Origin: Pseudohaliea rubra DSM 19751
Lineage (GTDB): Bacteria; Pseudomonadota; Gammaproteobacteria; Pseudomonadales; Halieaceae
Assembly (NCBI RefSeq): GCF_000764025.1
Contig: NZ_KN234753.1
Location: 1 to 64,000, forward strand
DNA: 64,000 bases
Reading direction: 5' to 3'
Below are positions 29,682 through 39,853 of the stretch, one piece after another; within the stretch, counting starts at the first letter, position 1; the number at the start of each line of letters is the position of its first letter. A program made the translations under genes and the position numbers. Below the pieces are notes generated by a model, which ran no database searches, had not been told where the DNA came from, and was given only the letters and a program-made list of their open reading frames with translations.

Positions 29682-30448
29682 GCCCACCCTGGAGCCTGGG
29701 CTGTCTGCTGCTCATCGGCCTGAGCGCCTGCAGCGCTCCGGAGCCGCCCGATGGCCCGCCGCTCAAGGCGATCGCCGCCCACGAGGTGCCTGATTCCGTG
29801 CCTCGCGCCGAGCCCATTCTGCGCGCCGGGAACAGCAGCCCCTACGAAGTGGCCGGTGAGACCTACCGGGTGCTTCCTAGCGCGGAGGGCTACCGGGCCG
29901 AGGGCATCGCCTCCTGGTACGGCACGCGGTTTCACGGCCGCAAGACTGCCAACGGGGAGCCTTATGATCTCTACGGGCCGACCGCGGCCCACCGCACGCT
30001 GCCGATTCCCTCCTATGTACGGGTGACCAGCCTGAGCAATGGCCGGTCCATGGTAGTGCGGGTGAACGATCGCGGCCCCTTCCATCCGGAGCGGGTGATC
30101 GACCTCAGCTACGGCGCGGCCGTGCGCCTGGGCTTCGCCGAGGCCGGCACGGCGCGGGTGCAGCTGGAGGCCCTGACCGTTGCCGGCGTCGATGACCGGC
30201 GCAGGAGCGAGGCCGGCGTTTATCGCTACCTGCAGCTCGGCGCCTTCGACAGCGCCGCCACGGCGCAGAGCCTGCGTGACCGGGTGGCGACGCTGGTCGA
30301 TGCGCCGGTCACGGTGACCCCCGTCGAGGTGCATGGCCGCGCCCTCAGTCGGGTCCGCGTGGGGCCGGTTCGCGATGAGGCCCACCTGGAGGCGGTGCGC
30401 GCTGCCCTTCGCGCCGGTGGCCTGGAGCCCGGCCAGGCCCTGCCTTGA
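29678..30448 (+). CDS. rlpA: Septal ring lytic transglycosylase RlpA
   Basis: 256 aa, GTG start. Lipobox LSAC (Cys18), a double-psi beta-barrel with GIASWYGTRFHGRKTANGE and RVNDRGPF, and a C-terminal SPOR domain (about 184-256) that binds denuded glycan at the septum. Proteins of this type cleave naked glycan in Pseudomonas. Position after mltB and before dacA is canonical. Confidence 0.93.
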   Translation: MSPPWSLGCLLLIGLSACSAPEPPDGPPLKAIAAHEVPDSVPRAEPILRAGNSSPYEVAGETYRVLPSAEGYRAEGIASWYGTRFHGRKTANGEPYDLYGPTAAHRTLPIPSYVRVTSLSNGRSMVVRVNDRGPFHPERVIDLSYGAAVRLGFAEAGTARVQLEALTVAGVDDRRRSEAGVYRYLQLGAFDSAATAQSLRDRVATLVDAPVTVTPVEVHGRALSRVRVGPVRDEAHLEAVRAALRAGGLEPGQALP

Positions 30449-30545
30449 GCGCAGCGCCTTCCGCCGGGCGAGGACGACCTTCCTTTCGCTGACCCGGGGC
30501 ATGCGGTAACATCCCGCGCTCCTAGCCATCGGGAGACTGCCCTTC

Positions 30546-31706
30546 ATGCGTCGACTCGCCTTCGCCATTCTCGGTCTGCTGCTGGCCGTGCAGGGCCAGG
30601 CCCAGAGCATTGTGCCGGCACCCCCGCAGGTCGCCGCAGAAGCCTATATCCTTATCGACGCCGCCACCGGCTTCGTTATTGCCCGCGGCAACCCCGACCA
30701 GCCGCTGCCACCGGCGAGCCTGACCAAGCTCATGACCAGCTACGTGCTGGCGAATGAGATCGCCGAGGGGCGCCTGACCCGGGAAGAGCGTACGGTGGTG
30801 AGCGAGAATGCCTGGTCGCAGAACCCGGTGTTCAACGGCTCCTCTCTGATGTGGATCGAGCCCGGCAAGGACGTGACCATCGGCGAACTCGAGCGGGGCA
30901 TCGTTATTGCCTCTGGTAACGACGCCACGGTGGCCGTCGCCGAGCACATCGCCGGCAGCGAAGATGCCTTTGCCGAGCTTATGAATCAGCACGCCGAGCG
31001 TCTGGGCCTCAGCAACAGCCATTTCACCAACTCCCACGGGCTGCCGGACCCGAACCACTACACCACCGCCCGGGACCTGGCCAGGCTCTCTGCCGCCATT
31101 ATCAGTAATTTTCCCGAGCATTATTCGCGCTACCAGGAACTCGACTACACCTACAACGACATCCGGCAGTACAACCGCAACAAGCTGCTGCGGGAAGATC
31201 CGTCCGTTGACGGTTTGAAGACCGGTTACACCAGCGAGGCGGGCTATGGCCTGGTGGCGTCGGCCCTGCGCGGCGACATGCGGCTCATTTCCGTGGTTCT
31301 GGGGACCAGCAGCCCCACGGCGCGCAAGAACGAAACGCGCAGCCTGCTCAACTACGGCTTCCGCTTCTATGAAACGGCCCATCTCCTCGACGCGAGTGAG
31401 GAACTGGACAAGCCGCGGATCTGGAAAGGCCGGGCCGACTACGTCTCCGTCGGGGTCCTCGAGGAGATCGTGCTCACGCTGCCTCGGGGCAAGCGCCAGC
31501 AGGTGGAGCGGCGCGTGGCGCTGGTGGACGACATTGTGGCCCCGCTGGCCGTGGGCGACAGCGTGGGGGACCTGACGCTCCTCCTCGATGGTGAGCTGAT
31601 CTACCAGGGCCCGGTGGTCGCGCTCGAGGCCATTGAGCCCGGCGGTTTCTTTGCCCGCCTCTGGGACATCCTCCTGATGTGGCTCTCGCGGCTCTTCGGC
31701 GCCTGA
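30546..31706 (+). CDS. dacA: D-alanyl-D-alanine carboxypeptidase (PBP5/6 type)
   Basis: 386 aa with a signal peptide ending near GQAQS. Active-site motifs are SLTK (58-61), SGN (123-125) and KTG (225-227). A C-terminal beta domain and a final amphipathic helix (LWDILLMWLSRLFG) would anchor it to the inner membrane. It trims the terminal D-Ala from pentapeptides. The symbol dacA or dacC depends on naming habit; the family is certain. Confidence 0.94.
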   Translation: MRRLAFAILGLLLAVQGQAQSIVPAPPQVAAEAYILIDAATGFVIARGNPDQPLPPASLTKLMTSYVLANEIAEGRLTREERTVVSENAWSQNPVFNGSSLMWIEPGKDVTIGELERGIVIASGNDATVAVAEHIAGSEDAFAELMNQHAERLGLSNSHFTNSHGLPDPNHYTTARDLARLSAAIISNFPEHYSRYQELDYTYNDIRQYNRNKLLREDPSVDGLKTGYTSEAGYGLVASALRGDMRLISVVLGTSSPTARKNETRSLLNYGFRFYETAHLLDASEELDKPRIWKGRADYVSVGVLEEIVLTLPRGKRQQVERRVALVDDIVAPLAVGDSVGDLTLLLDGELIYQGPVVALEAIEPGGFFARLWDILLMWLSRLFGA

Positions 31707-31714
31707 GCCAAGCC

Positions 31715-31984
31715 GTGAACGAGCAGGAGCCGCCCAGGATCGAATTTCCCTGCGAGTACCCGATCAAGGTGCTCGGCCGTAACCGGGAGGGCATGCAGGA
31801 TGCCGTGGTTGCTGTCTTCGAGCGCCACGCGCCGGGCTTCGATCAGGCGGGCATCAGTATCCGCGACAGCCGCAACGGTACCTTCCTGGCCATGACTGTG
31901 ACCATCACCGCCACCGGCCCGGAACAGCTCCGGGCCCTGCACCAGGATCTCATGGCGACCGGTCACGTGCAGATGGTGCTGTGA
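31715..31984 (+). CDS. ybeD: YbeD family protein (DUF493)
   Basis: 89 aa from GTG 31715, close to the E. coli length of 87; an ATG at 31679 would overlap dacA. Conserved [13 protein letters not shown] and the final HVQMVL identify the family, an ACT-like fold of unknown molecular role, normally between dacA and lipB as here. Its stop overlaps the lipB start. Confidence 0.88.
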   Translation: MNEQEPPRIEFPCEYPIKVLGRNREGMQDAVVAVFERHAPGFDQAGISIRDSRNGTFLAMTVTITATGPEQLRALHQDLMATGHVQMVL

Positions 31985-32607
31985 GCGCCGGGCTCCGCTA
32001 CCGCCGCCTCGGCGAGGCCGACTACCAGGACACCCTCGCGGCCATGCGCCGCTTCACCGACGAGCGCGGTGTCGACACCCCGGACGAGTTCTGGCTCCTG
32101 CAGCACCCACGGGTCTTCACCCAGGGGCAGGCGGGGCGTGCCGAGCACGTGCTCGCCCCCGGGGACATCCCGGTGGTGCAGGTGGACCGCGGCGGCCAGG
32201 TTACCTACCACGGGCCCGGGCAATGGGTGGTCTATCTCCTGGTGGATCTGAAGCGCCGGGGACTGGGTGTGCGCGAGCTGGTCAGCCTGATCGAGCGCGC
32301 TATCGTCCGCGTTCTGACGGCCTCCGGCATCGATGCTGCGGCGGACCCGGTCCGCCCAGGGGTCTACGTCGACGGGGCGAAGATCGCGTCCCTCGGGCTG
32401 CGGGTGCGCCGCGGCTGCAGCTATCACGGCCTCGCCCTGAATGTGACGATGGATCTTGAGCCCTTCGGGCGTATCAATCCCTGTGGCTACGAGGGCCTCG
32501 CGGTGACCTCCATGGCAGCGCAGCTGCCGGGAGAGGTGCTGGACGAGGGGGCGGTCGGTGAGGCGCTGCTCGTCGCCCTCGCCGAGGAACTGGGAGAGGC
32601 CGGCTAG
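31981..32607 (+). CDS. lipB: Octanoyl-[ACP]:protein N-octanoyltransferase LipB
   Basis: 208 aa, GTG start overlapping ybe[13 protein letters not shown], Lys134 (DGAKIASLG) and Cys168 (NPCGYEG) are the substrate and catalytic elements. It moves octanoyl groups from ACP to lipoyl domains. lipA, which usually follows, is missing: a convergent PepSY gene overlaps the lipB stop instead, so lipoate maturation must be encoded elsewhere. Confidence 0.95.
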   Translation: MSAGLRYRRLGEADYQDTLAAMRRFTDERGVDTPDEFWLLQHPRVFTQGQAGRAEHVLAPGDIPVVQVDRGGQVTYHGPGQWVVYLLVDLKRRGLGVRELVSLIERAIVRVLTASGIDAAADPVRPGVYVDGAKIASLGLRVRRGCSYHGLALNVTMDLEPFGRINPCGYEGLAVTSMAAQLPGEVLDEGAVGEALLVALAEELGEAG

Positions 32608-33911
32608 ACCGAGCGGTATCGGCTCGCCCAGGCTACCGCGCCGATGCTGCTCGCAAGGGCCAGCGCTGCCCAGGCGTCCAGCGCCCCGGTGACGAACAGC
32701 GCGGCGCCAAGGCCGGTGCCGCTCAGCAGCAGGAGCAGCGTCGGCGCCCGGAAGACCTGGTAGAGCGTTTGCGGCGCCAGCCGGCGGCTCGTTCCTGCGC
32801 TGCCGACGCCCGCCTGCGCGTTTATCCCCCGGCGGCGCATCACCCAGAGATAAACCCCCGTGACCAGGATCGCGATGGCGAACAGGTCCAGCAGCGCCCA
32901 TACCAGCTTCAGCGGCATGCCGCCGTAGTCGCCAAAATGCAGCGGCTCCGCCAGGGCCAGGGTTTTCACATACCAGGGCATTTCCCGGCTGCCGACGAGG
33001 CTTCCGTCTACGGCGCTCACCAGCACCGGGCGGGCCAGCTGCTCCGTGAGCGGTGTGCGTCCGTGCAGGAAGATGGCGTAGTGAAAGGCTGTCGACCAGT
33101 CGCTCCCCGGGAAGGCGACGAACTGCAGATCCATGCCGGGAGCGGTGCGCTCGGCCTGGGCGACAGCCTCAGCCAGGGAGCTTGCGCGCGCTGGCGCTTC
33201 ACCGCTGGCGTAGCGTTCCGTCAGGGCCGCAAGCTCCGTGTTGCGCCAGGTATCGATGATCGGTTCGGCCAGGGTGTTTATCACCCCCGTGAGGCCGACC
33301 ACGAGCAGCCAGCCGAGAGCCGCGATGCCGAGGAGGTTGTGCCAGTCCAGCCAGCGCACGCGCCGGGACTGTTCCCGACGCAGCGTGCCGAAGCGCAGGC
33401 GTCGGGTGAAGGGCCAGTAGAGCACCGCGCCCGAGATCAGCGACAGGGCGAACAGCAGCCCCATGAAGCCGAGGAACAGCATCCCCGGCAAGCCGAGGAA
33501 CAGATCCGTGTGCAGCTGGAGCAGGAAGTGCATGACACCTTCGCCGACCGCGCCGGCGGGGACAAGGTCGCCGCTGGTCAGGTCGTAGGAGAGCATGGTC
33601 ATGGCGCTTCCCGGGGCGTCGGCGCTCGGTGCCGTCGTGAGATTCACGACGGGCCGGTCGTCGTCGAAGCTCAGAAAAACGGGCACCTCACCGGGACGCC
33701 CGGCGAGCCCTATGGTGACTATCTCGTCCAGGGAGAGATGTTCGCCACCTGGGTTGGCCGGCGCCCAGGCTCCCGGATTGAGGGCTGCGTCGATCTCGTC
33801 GTGGAAGATCAGCGGCAGCCCCGTCAGGCAGAGCATGAGCAGGAACACGGTGCACAGCAGGCTGGTCCAGCTGTGCACCGCTTGCCAGGCAGCGATGGTG
33901 CTGCGCTTCAT
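32604..33911 (-). CDS. PepSY-associated membrane protein (putative ferric-siderophore reductase)
   Basis: 435 aa with at least four main membrane helices (near residues 14-36, 139-162, 190-212 and 335-358) and two more at the C-terminus. The PepSY_TM family includes FoxB/FhuF-like inner-membrane reductases that release iron from imported siderophores; the histidines of [18 protein letters not shown] and DWHNLLG could bind haem. It lies 9 bp after the siderophore receptor gene, which supports a role in iron release. Which siderophore is unknown. Confidence 0.82.
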   Translation of the reverse strand: MKRSTIAAWQAVHSWTSLLCTVFLLMLCLTGLPLIFHDEIDAALNPGAWAPANPGGEHLSLDEIVTIGLAGRPGEVPVFLSFDDDRPVVNLTTAPSADAPGSAMTMLSYDLTSGDLVPAGAVGEGVMHFLLQLHTDLFLGLPGMLFLGFMGLLFALSLISGAVLYWPFTRRLRFGTLRREQSRRVRWLDWHNLLGIAALGWLLVVGLTGVINTLAEPIIDTWRNTELAALTERYASGEAPARASSLAEAVAQAERTAPGMDLQFVAFPGSDWSTAFHYAIFLHGRTPLTEQLARPVLVSAVDGSLVGSREMPWYVKTLALAEPLHFGDYGGMPLKLVWALLDLFAIAILVTGVYLWVMRRRGINAQAGVGSAGTSRRLAPQTLYQVFRAPTLLLLLSGTGLGAALFVTGALDAWAALALASSIGAVAWASRYRSV

Positions 33912-33920
33912 GGCCGCTCC

Positions 33921-36074
33921 TCAGAAGCTGTAGGCGGCGCTCAGGAACAGCGTCCGCGGTGCACCCAGGATGAGGTAGTTGGCCCCGGGGAAACCACCCG
34001 TGGAGGCCCAGTAGTCCTCGCCGGTGGCGTTCTGTAGCCGGGCCGCGAGGTCCAGAGGGCGGTCGGCCAGGCGCAGCGTGTAGCGCAGACCCAGGTCGAT
34101 GCGGGTCCACGCGTCGAGTTCCCGGCTGTTCGCCTCATCGACATACTGTTCGCCGTTGTACACGGCACGCCCTTCAACGGTGAAGCCCGTCAGCCCCGGT
34201 ACGTCCCATTCCGCATTCAGGCTCGCCTGCCACTCGGGGATGCCGATGGGTCGGTTGCCTTCGTTGAGGCCTCCGGCCGTTTCTTCAAGCTCTGCATCAA
34301 GCCAGGTCAGGCCGCCGACCAGGCGCAGGCCGTCGCTGGGCTCCCCGAAAACGCTGAGTTCTGCGCCGCTGTTCAGCTGCTCCCCGGCGTCCGTGAACAG
34401 CTGGCCGGCCACGATGGCGTAGGGTCGCGTGAAGGTAAATACACCGGCGGTGAAGCCGAAGCGCTCCCGGTCTACCTTGACCCCCAGCTCCCACTGTTCG
34501 CCGCGGAAGGGATCCAGTACCTCGCCGGCATTTAGCACCGGCGTGCCGCCGCTGGATGCCGGGGCGATTGCGCCGGGCTGCAGGCTTTCGGCGTAGTTGC
34601 CGTAGAGCGACAGCTCTTCGGTGACCCGCCAGACGACACCGGCCGCCGGAGTGACGGCGTCGCTGTCGTAGCCCGACAGCTCCACACCGCTGTTGAAGTC
34701 GAAGCTGCGTGTTTCCAGTTCCTGATAGCGCAGGCCGGCTGTCACCAGCACGCTACCCCCTGCGAAGGCCAGCGTGTCGGCGATTGCGACGCTGCGGTTC
34801 TGTACTTCCTCGGTGGTCAGCGGGTCCGCGAGGTTGCCGCCGGTGAAGAAGTCCGGCGCCGGCGCCGTGACGGCGACGGGGTTATAGAGGTTGCTTGCGA
34901 ACGTGTCGAGAAAGCTCGAGAAGGAGAAAGCGTTCTTCGACTCCAGGTCCACGGCGGAGGCGGACAGGACCAGCCGATGACCAATGTCGCCGGTGGCGAA
35001 GTTTGCGGCAATGCCGAGGTCTGTGGACAGCACGGTGTCTTCCCGGGTGTTGTCGAAGCGGAAGGCGCTGAGGTTGCCGTCGCCATCGCTGTTCGGGTTG
35101 GCGAGGACATTGGCTTCCTCGCCGGAACGGCCGCCGACCGCTGCCCAGGCCGTGACGTGCTCGGAGACGAGCCATTCACCGCGGATCACACCGAATAACT
35201 GTTCTTCCTCGGTAAAGGTCCAGGGCTGCGCGAAGTTGTCGGCGCTGTCGGGTTCGCCAGGGATCGCGCCGAAGGGCGTCACCTGGGGCCGGGGGGCGTC
35301 GATGCGGTTGTCCTGGTAGCCGAGGTCGGCGCTGAAGCGCAGCCGCTCGCCGGCGTAGTCGGCGCCGATGGAGAAGACCGACAGATCCGCTTCCTGGCCA
35401 TCGATGCCGCCCTCGCCCTCGCGGGTCATGGCGTTGACGCGGACGCCCCATTCCCGCGCCGCGCCAAAGCGCTGGCCGAGGTCGACGGCGGCGTCGAGTT
35501 GGTCTTCACCGGTGAAGCCGAGGGTGACGCGGCGGATGCCGTCTTCCGGGGCGCGCTTGGGAACGAGGTTAACGGTGCCGCCGACAGCACTGCCTCCGGG
35601 AGCGGCACCGTTCAGGAAAGCGTTGGCTCCACGAAAGACTTCCACCCGCTCCAGCAGCTCTGCGGCCACGAACTGCCGGGGCAGCACGCCATAGAGGCCG
35701 TTCAGCGTGAGGTCGTCCGAGAATACCGGGAAACCGCGGACGATATACACCTCCTGGAAGTTCCCGAAGCCCTTGGCGGTGCGCACCATCGGGTCGTTCT
35801 CGAGCACGTCACCGACGCTTTCTGCCTGCTGGCCGTGGATGAGGGACTCGGTGTAGGCCGTGGCGGAGAAGGGCGCCTCGAGGTAGTCGAGGTTGCCGAG
35901 GAGCCCGGCGCGCCAGCCGCGCGCGACCTGGCCACCGGCGTAGGCCGGGGGCAGTTCGACCTGGGAGCCGCTGGCGGTGACCAGGACCTCCTCCAGCACC
36001 GGCGCCTCGCTTTGTGCAAAGGCCAGTGCGGCGGGAAGCGCGGCGAGAAGGAAAAGAGCGTGCTTGCGTGCCAT
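33921..36074 (-). CDS. TonB-dependent siderophore receptor
   Basis: 717 aa from ATG 36074, giving a good signal peptide (MARKHALFLLAALPAALAFA); an ATG at 36107 is possible but adds a poor N-terminus. The plug carries NDPMVRTAKGFGNFQEVYIV and EVFRGANAFLNGAAPGGSAVGG, typical of FhuE/FoxA/FpvA-type ferric-siderophore receptors and distinct from the three receptors at 8-16 kb. It ends in the aromatic AAYSF. Forms an operon with the PepSY reductase. I found no good Fur box in the short gap to regA. Confidence 0.88.
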   Translation of the reverse strand: MARKHALFLLAALPAALAFAQSEAPVLEEVLVTASGSQVELPPAYAGGQVARGWRAGLLGNLDYLEAPFSATAYTESLIHGQQAESVGDVLENDPMVRTAKGFGNFQEVYIVRGFPVFSDDLTLNGLYGVLPRQFVAAELLERVEVFRGANAFLNGAAPGGSAVGGTVNLVPKRAPEDGIRRVTLGFTGEDQLDAAVDLGQRFGAAREWGVRVNAMTREGEGGIDGQEADLSVFSIGADYAGERLRFSADLGYQDNRIDAPRPQVTPFGAIPGEPDSADNFAQPWTFTEEEQLFGVIRGEWLVSEHVTAWAAVGGRSGEEANVLANPNSDGDGNLSAFRFDNTREDTVLSTDLGIAANFATGDIGHRLVLSASAVDLESKNAFSFSSFLDTFASNLYNPVAVTAPAPDFFTGGNLADPLTTEEVQNRSVAIADTLAFAGGSVLVTAGLRYQELETRSFDFNSGVELSGYDSDAVTPAAGVVWRVTEELSLYGNYAESLQPGAIAPASSGGTPVLNAGEVLDPFRGEQWELGVKVDRERFGFTAGVFTFTRPYAIVAGQLFTDAGEQLNSGAELSVFGEPSDGLRLVGGLTWLDAELEETAGGLNEGNRPIGIPEWQASLNAEWDVPGLTGFTVEGRAVYNGEQYVDEANSRELDAWTRIDLGLRYTLRLADRPLDLAARLQNATGEDYWASTGGFPGANYLILGAPRTLFLSAAYSF

Positions 36075-36164
36075 TACTGCCGTCCATGCTGCTTGGAAGG
36101 CGCGCATTCTAGCCGGGAATGGTTCCCGTTAACACCTGAGAAACGATCTTTTTGTTGGCCGGTG

Positions 36165-36695
36165 TCATTGCCTGACCGGTCGCTTCGCCAGCTTGCGCTG
36201 CAGCGTGCGCCGGTGCATGCCGAGGGCGCGGGCGGTGGCCGATATGTTGCCATCGTGGTCGCGGAGCACCCGCTGCAGGTGTTCCCATTCGAGTCGGTCC
36301 AGGGAAGTGGGCTGGCTGGGGACAGCCGCGGGCTCCGCCTCGGCCTCGCCGAAGGCGGCGAGGATTTCATCGATGCTGGCGGGTTTGCACAGGTAGTTGG
36401 TGGCCCCGCTCTTGGTTGCCTCCACGGCGGTGGCGATGCTCGAGTAACCCGTGAGCACGACCACGCGCGCCCCGGGAGCGCAGGCAAGGAGTGCCGGCAG
36501 CGCGACCAGGCCGGAGGTGCCGGGCATGTTCAGATCCAGCAGCACGTGGCTCGGTGCGAAGCTGCCACAGCGCTCCAGGGCGGCGTCCGCATCGTTGCAG
36601 ACCAGCACGCTGAACCCCCGCCGCTCAAGGCTGCGCGCCAGGACCCGGGTGAAAGCCGGATCGTCATCCACGATCAGAAGCCGTTCTGTGCTCAT
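36165..36695 (-). CDS. regA: Redox response regulator RegA/PrrA/ActR
   Basis: 176 aa. The receiver has Asp54 in LLDLNMPG and Lys104. The Fis-type helix-turn-helix ends GMHRRTLQRKLAKRPVR, nearly invariant in the RegA/PrrA/ActR family. It is a global regulator of respiration and redox balance in related systems. The start overlaps the end of the regB gene (ATGA), so sensor and regulator are co-translated. Confidence 0.95.
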   Translation of the reverse strand: MSTERLLIVDDDPAFTRVLARSLERRGFSVLVCNDADAALERCGSFAPSHVLLDLNMPGTSGLVALPALLACAPGARVVVLTGYSSIATAVEATKSGATNYLCKPASIDEILAAFGEAEAEPAAVPSQPTSLDRLEWEHLQRVLRDHDGNISATARALGMHRRTLQRKLAKRPVRQ

Positions 36696-37984
36696 GGCTG
36701 TTCCCTTCCCTCGCCCGGGGCCAGCGGCAGCAGCAGGCGTGCTTCGCTACCCCCCTCGACATTGCGCAGCTCGATGCGGCCGCCGTGCCGCTCTACCGCC
36801 GCATGGCTCAGCATGAGACCGATACCGAGCCCCCTGGGGCTGGCCAGTAGCACCGGCTTGCCGGGGTCCGCAAGGAGCTCCCGGGGGAGGCCGGGCCCGT
36901 TGTCGCGGACCGTGATCCGTCCCTCGCGCTCGTCCCAGTGGGCGCTGACGTCGACCCTGTCCCCACCGCTGTCCGCGGCATTGTTGAGCAGGTTCTCCAG
37001 CGCCTGTGCCAGGGTGGGCTCCGTGAGCACCGCCGGCGCGGCCCCCCCCTGCGTGTCGAAGCTGTGGCGGACGGTGGGGCGACGCACCGCCCAGCGCTCG
37101 AGAGTCTCCCGGGCGAAGCGGTCCAGCGCCTGGCGGCGGGGTCGGGTGGCCGAGGTCAGCTCCGCGGTACTGGACAGCTCGCGCAGCGTGCTGCGGCAGG
37201 TGGCAAGCTGGTCGCGCAGGACCTCGCAGTCGGCCCTGGCGCCGGTGGTGAGCGCCGGGTCTGCGAGGAGTTCATCGACGGTAACGGTCATGGTGGCAAG
37301 GGGCGTTGCAAGTTCGTGGGCGGTGCCGGCGGCGAGGCTGGCAACGGCCATGATCTGGTCATTGCGCAGCCGGTCTTCGCGCTGCTTGGCGTCCCGGTCC
37401 GCCTGCGCGCGCAGGATGGCCGCCATGCGGACCACAAAGTAGGTGATCAGGCCCGCGCTGAACAGGAAGTTGAACCACATGCCGAGCGTGTGCATGTTGC
37501 CGCCGGCGCCATGGTCCGGACTGGCGTGGGGCGAGAACAGCGGGAAGGGCACATAGATAAAGAGCAGGGTGCTGTAGGCAATCAGTGATGCGCCGGTCAC
37601 GAGCCAGGTATAGCGCCAGGGCAGTACTGCTGCGGAGACCACGACCGGGACGATGTAGTAGGAAATGAAGGGGTTGTCGGCGCCGCCGCTGAAGTACATG
37701 AGCGTGCTCCAGATGCCCACGTCACCCAGGAGCTGACCGAAAAACTCGAAATCCGTTACCGGCCAGGGCTGGCGACTGCGCCACAGCGTCGCCAGCGTGA
37801 ATACGGCGAGCCCCGAGAGGCCGATGCCGAAGCCGGCCAGGCTCGGGGTCCCGTGGCTCCAGAGCAGGACCCACAGGAATACGCCGGCCTGGCCAAGGAG
37901 GGCGATGGCGCGGATAGCCAGCAGACTGCGAAGGTTGGCGAGGGAGGCGCGGTAGACCTCGGGATCGGCGTGGGGGCTCAGCAT
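36692..37984 (-). CDS. regB: Redox-sensing histidine kinase RegB/PrrB/ActS
   Basis: 430 aa from ATG 37984. Six membrane helices come first, with the quinone-binding signature GGADNPF (100-106), then the H-box TAHELATPL with His223 and an ATPase domain (NLLNNAADSGG, DNGPGLP, GLGIGLMLSH). Cys263 sits after the H-box about where the redox-active Cys265 of Rhodobacter RegB lies (inference by position). It senses respiratory redox state and phosphorylates RegA. Divergent from prfC. Confidence 0.94.
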   Translation of the reverse strand: MLSPHADPEVYRASLANLRSLLAIRAIALLGQAGVFLWVLLWSHGTPSLAGFGIGLSGLAVFTLATLWRSRQPWPVTDFEFFGQLLGDVGIWSTLMYFSGGADNPFISYYIVPVVVSAAVLPWRYTWLVTGASLIAYSTLLFIYVPFPLFSPHASPDHGAGGNMHTLGMWFNFLFSAGLITYFVVRMAAILRAQADRDAKQREDRLRNDQIMAVASLAAGTAHELATPLATMTVTVDELLADPALTTGARADCEVLRDQLATCRSTLRELSSTAELTSATRPRRQALDRFARETLERWAVRRPTVRHSFDTQGGAAPAVLTEPTLAQALENLLNNAADSGGDRVDVSAHWDEREGRITVRDNGPGLPRELLADPGKPVLLASPRGLGIGLMLSHAAVERHGGRIELRNVEGGSEARLLLPLAPGEGREQP

Positions 37985-38075
37985 GGCGGGATTATAGCCA
38001 GCGCAGGACCCCGGCGGCACCGCTGCGGTCCCTCTGCTACACTCGCGCCCCCGAGAAACGTGAGCCAGGCTCCCC

Positions 38076-39659
38076 ATGACCGAGACCGCCGCGAACGACG
38101 CCGTCGCCCGGCGCCGCACCTTCGCCATCATCTCCCACCCGGACGCGGGCAAGACCACCATGACCGAGAAACTGCTGCTCCTCGGCAGCGTGATCCAGAC
38201 CGCGGGCATGGTGAAGGGCAAGAAGGGCCCGCATGCGACCTCGGACTGGATGAGCATGGAGCAGGAACGGGGTATTTCCGTGACCTCTTCGGTGATGCAG
38301 TTCCCCTATCGCGACTGTGTGGTGAACCTCCTGGACACCCCGGGGCACGAGGACTTCTCCGAGGACACCTACCGCACGCTTACGGCGGTGGACTCGGCAC
38401 TCATGGTCATCGACGGCGCCAAGGGCGTCGAGGACCGCACCATCAAGCTCATGAACGTATGCCGCCTGCGCGACACGCCGATCATCAGCTTCGTCAACAA
38501 GCTGGACCGGGATATCCGCGATGCCATCGAGCTGCTCGACGAGATCGAGGAAGTGCTTGCTATCGCCGCCGCGCCGGTGAACTGGCCCATCGGCATGGGC
38601 GCTCACTTTCGCGGTGTCTACAACCTGTACACGGACACGGTGCATGTCTTTGAGCCGGGCCACGGCCGCGAGCTGCACCCGGATACGCGTATCGAGGGCC
38701 TGGCCAGTGACCGGGCCCGGGCGCTTCTGGGGGAGGAGTACGACGCTTTCTGCGAGGAGATCGAGCTGGTGCGCGGTGCCAGCCATGAATTCGACAAGGA
38801 CGCATTCCTTGCCGGGCGGCTGACGCCGGTGTTCTTCGGCACGGCGCTGGCGAACTTCGGTGTCCGCGAGATGCTTGACGACTTCGTGGCCTGGGCGCCG
38901 CCGCCCCTGGATCGGGAGGCCACCGTCCGCACCGTGGCCGCTTCGGAGCCGGCCTTCAGCGGCTTCGTCTTCAAGATCCAGGCCAACATGGATCCGCGGC
39001 ACCGGGACCGCATCGCGTTCTTGCGCGTCTGTGCGGGCCGCTATGAGAAAGGCATGAAAATGCGCCACGTCCGCATCGGCAAGGACGTGCGCATCGCCGA
39101 CGCGGTGACCTTCAAGGCGGGGGAGCGCGCGCTGGTGGAAGAAGCGGTAGCCGGCGACATCATCGGCCTGCACAACCATGGCACAATCCAGATCGGTGAC
39201 ACGTTCACCGGTGGCGAGACGCTGCAGTTCACGGGCATCCCGCACTTTGCGCCGGAGCTGTTCCGCCGCATCCGCCTGCGCGACCCGATGAAAGCCAAAC
39301 AGCTGCACAAGGGTCTGCAGCAGCTCTCCGAGGAGGGTTCAACGCAGGTCTTTGCGCCGCTGACTTCTACCGATCTCATCGTCGGTGCTGTTGGCCAGCT
39401 GCAGTTCGACGTGGTCGCCTACCGGCTCAAGGATGAGTACAAGGTGGAGGCACTCTACGAGCCGGTGAACGTCTACACGGCGCGCTGGGTTTACTGCGAG
39501 GACGCACGCAAGCTCGAGGAATTCCGCAAGAAAGCCGCCGAGCATCTCTCCGAGGACGGGGGCGGCTACCTGACCTACCTGGCTCCGACGCGGGTGAATC
39601 TGTCGCTGATGGAAGAGCGCTGGCCGGAGATCCAGTTCCGCGCCACCCGGGAGCACTGA
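38076..39659 (+). CDS. prfC: Peptide chain release factor 3
   Basis: 527 aa, normal RF3 length. GTPase motifs are [17 protein letters not shown] and NKLD, with the RF3-specific [20 protein letters not shown]. It recycles RF1/RF2 from the ribosome. Monocistronic by appearance; the following 194 bp hold a folded leader for egtB. Confidence 0.96.
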   Translation: MTETAANDAVARRRTFAIISHPDAGKTTMTEKLLLLGSVIQTAGMVKGKKGPHATSDWMSMEQERGISVTSSVMQFPYRDCVVNLLDTPGHEDFSEDTYRTLTAVDSALMVIDGAKGVEDRTIKLMNVCRLRDTPIISFVNKLDRDIRDAIELLDEIEEVLAIAAAPVNWPIGMGAHFRGVYNLYTDTVHVFEPGHGRELHPDTRIEGLASDRARALLGEEYDAFCEEIELVRGASHEFDKDAFLAGRLTPVFFGTALANFGVREMLDDFVAWAPPPLDREATVRTVAASEPAFSGFVFKIQANMDPRHRDRIAFLRVCAGRYEKGMKMRHVRIGKDVRIADAVTFKAGERALVEEAVAGDIIGLHNHGTIQIGDTFTGGETLQFTGIPHFAPELFRRIRLRDPMKAKQLHKGLQQLSEEGSTQVFAPLTSTDLIVGAVGQLQFDVVAYRLKDEYKVEALYEPVNVYTARWVYCEDARKLEEFRKKAAEHLSEDGGGYLTYLAPTRVNLSLMEERWPEIQFRATREH

Positions 39660-39680
39660 CCTGCCGCGAGCGGGGAAAGT

Positions 39681-39747
39681 TGCTATGCTAGCGGGGAACG
39701 GGCCCGGGTAGCGACCGCTGAGGTCGCCCCCGGGTGAGTCCATAGCA
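39681..39747 (+). promoter_or_regulatory. Putative structured leader in front of egtB
   Basis: An outer stem TGCTATG/CATAGCA (39681-39687 with 39741-39747) encloses a long inner hairpin: CCCGGG (39703-39708 with 39729-39734) stacked on GCGACC/GGTCGC (39711-39716 with 39722-39727) with a GCTGA loop. There is no T-tract, so it is not an obvious prfC terminator. It could be a regulatory RNA leader for the egt operon. I could not match it to a known riboswitch by eye. Confidence 0.45.
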
Positions 39748-39853
39748 GCGGGAAACAGCAGGCGCCGTCATCAGTTCAGCGAACGATTCTGCCATTCCGG
39801 TAGCGCCCGGCTCCGCCCTCAGCGATGCTTTCGCTGCGACCCGGGCCGCCTCT

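Noticed and set aside
36108-36164. Fur box upstream of the siderophore receptor
   Set aside because: Only a short GGGAA-TGG-TTCCC palindrome is present; the match to the Fur consensus is poor.
35499-37442. 647-residue plus-strand frame through the siderophore receptor and regBA
   Set aside because: It is antisense to three recognised genes and has no domain signature.
39681-39747. Cobalamin, SAH or SAM riboswitch ahead of egtB
   Set aside because: I could not find the conserved cores (B12 box, SAM-I kink-turn, SAH helix motifs) by eye; left as an unassigned structured leader.
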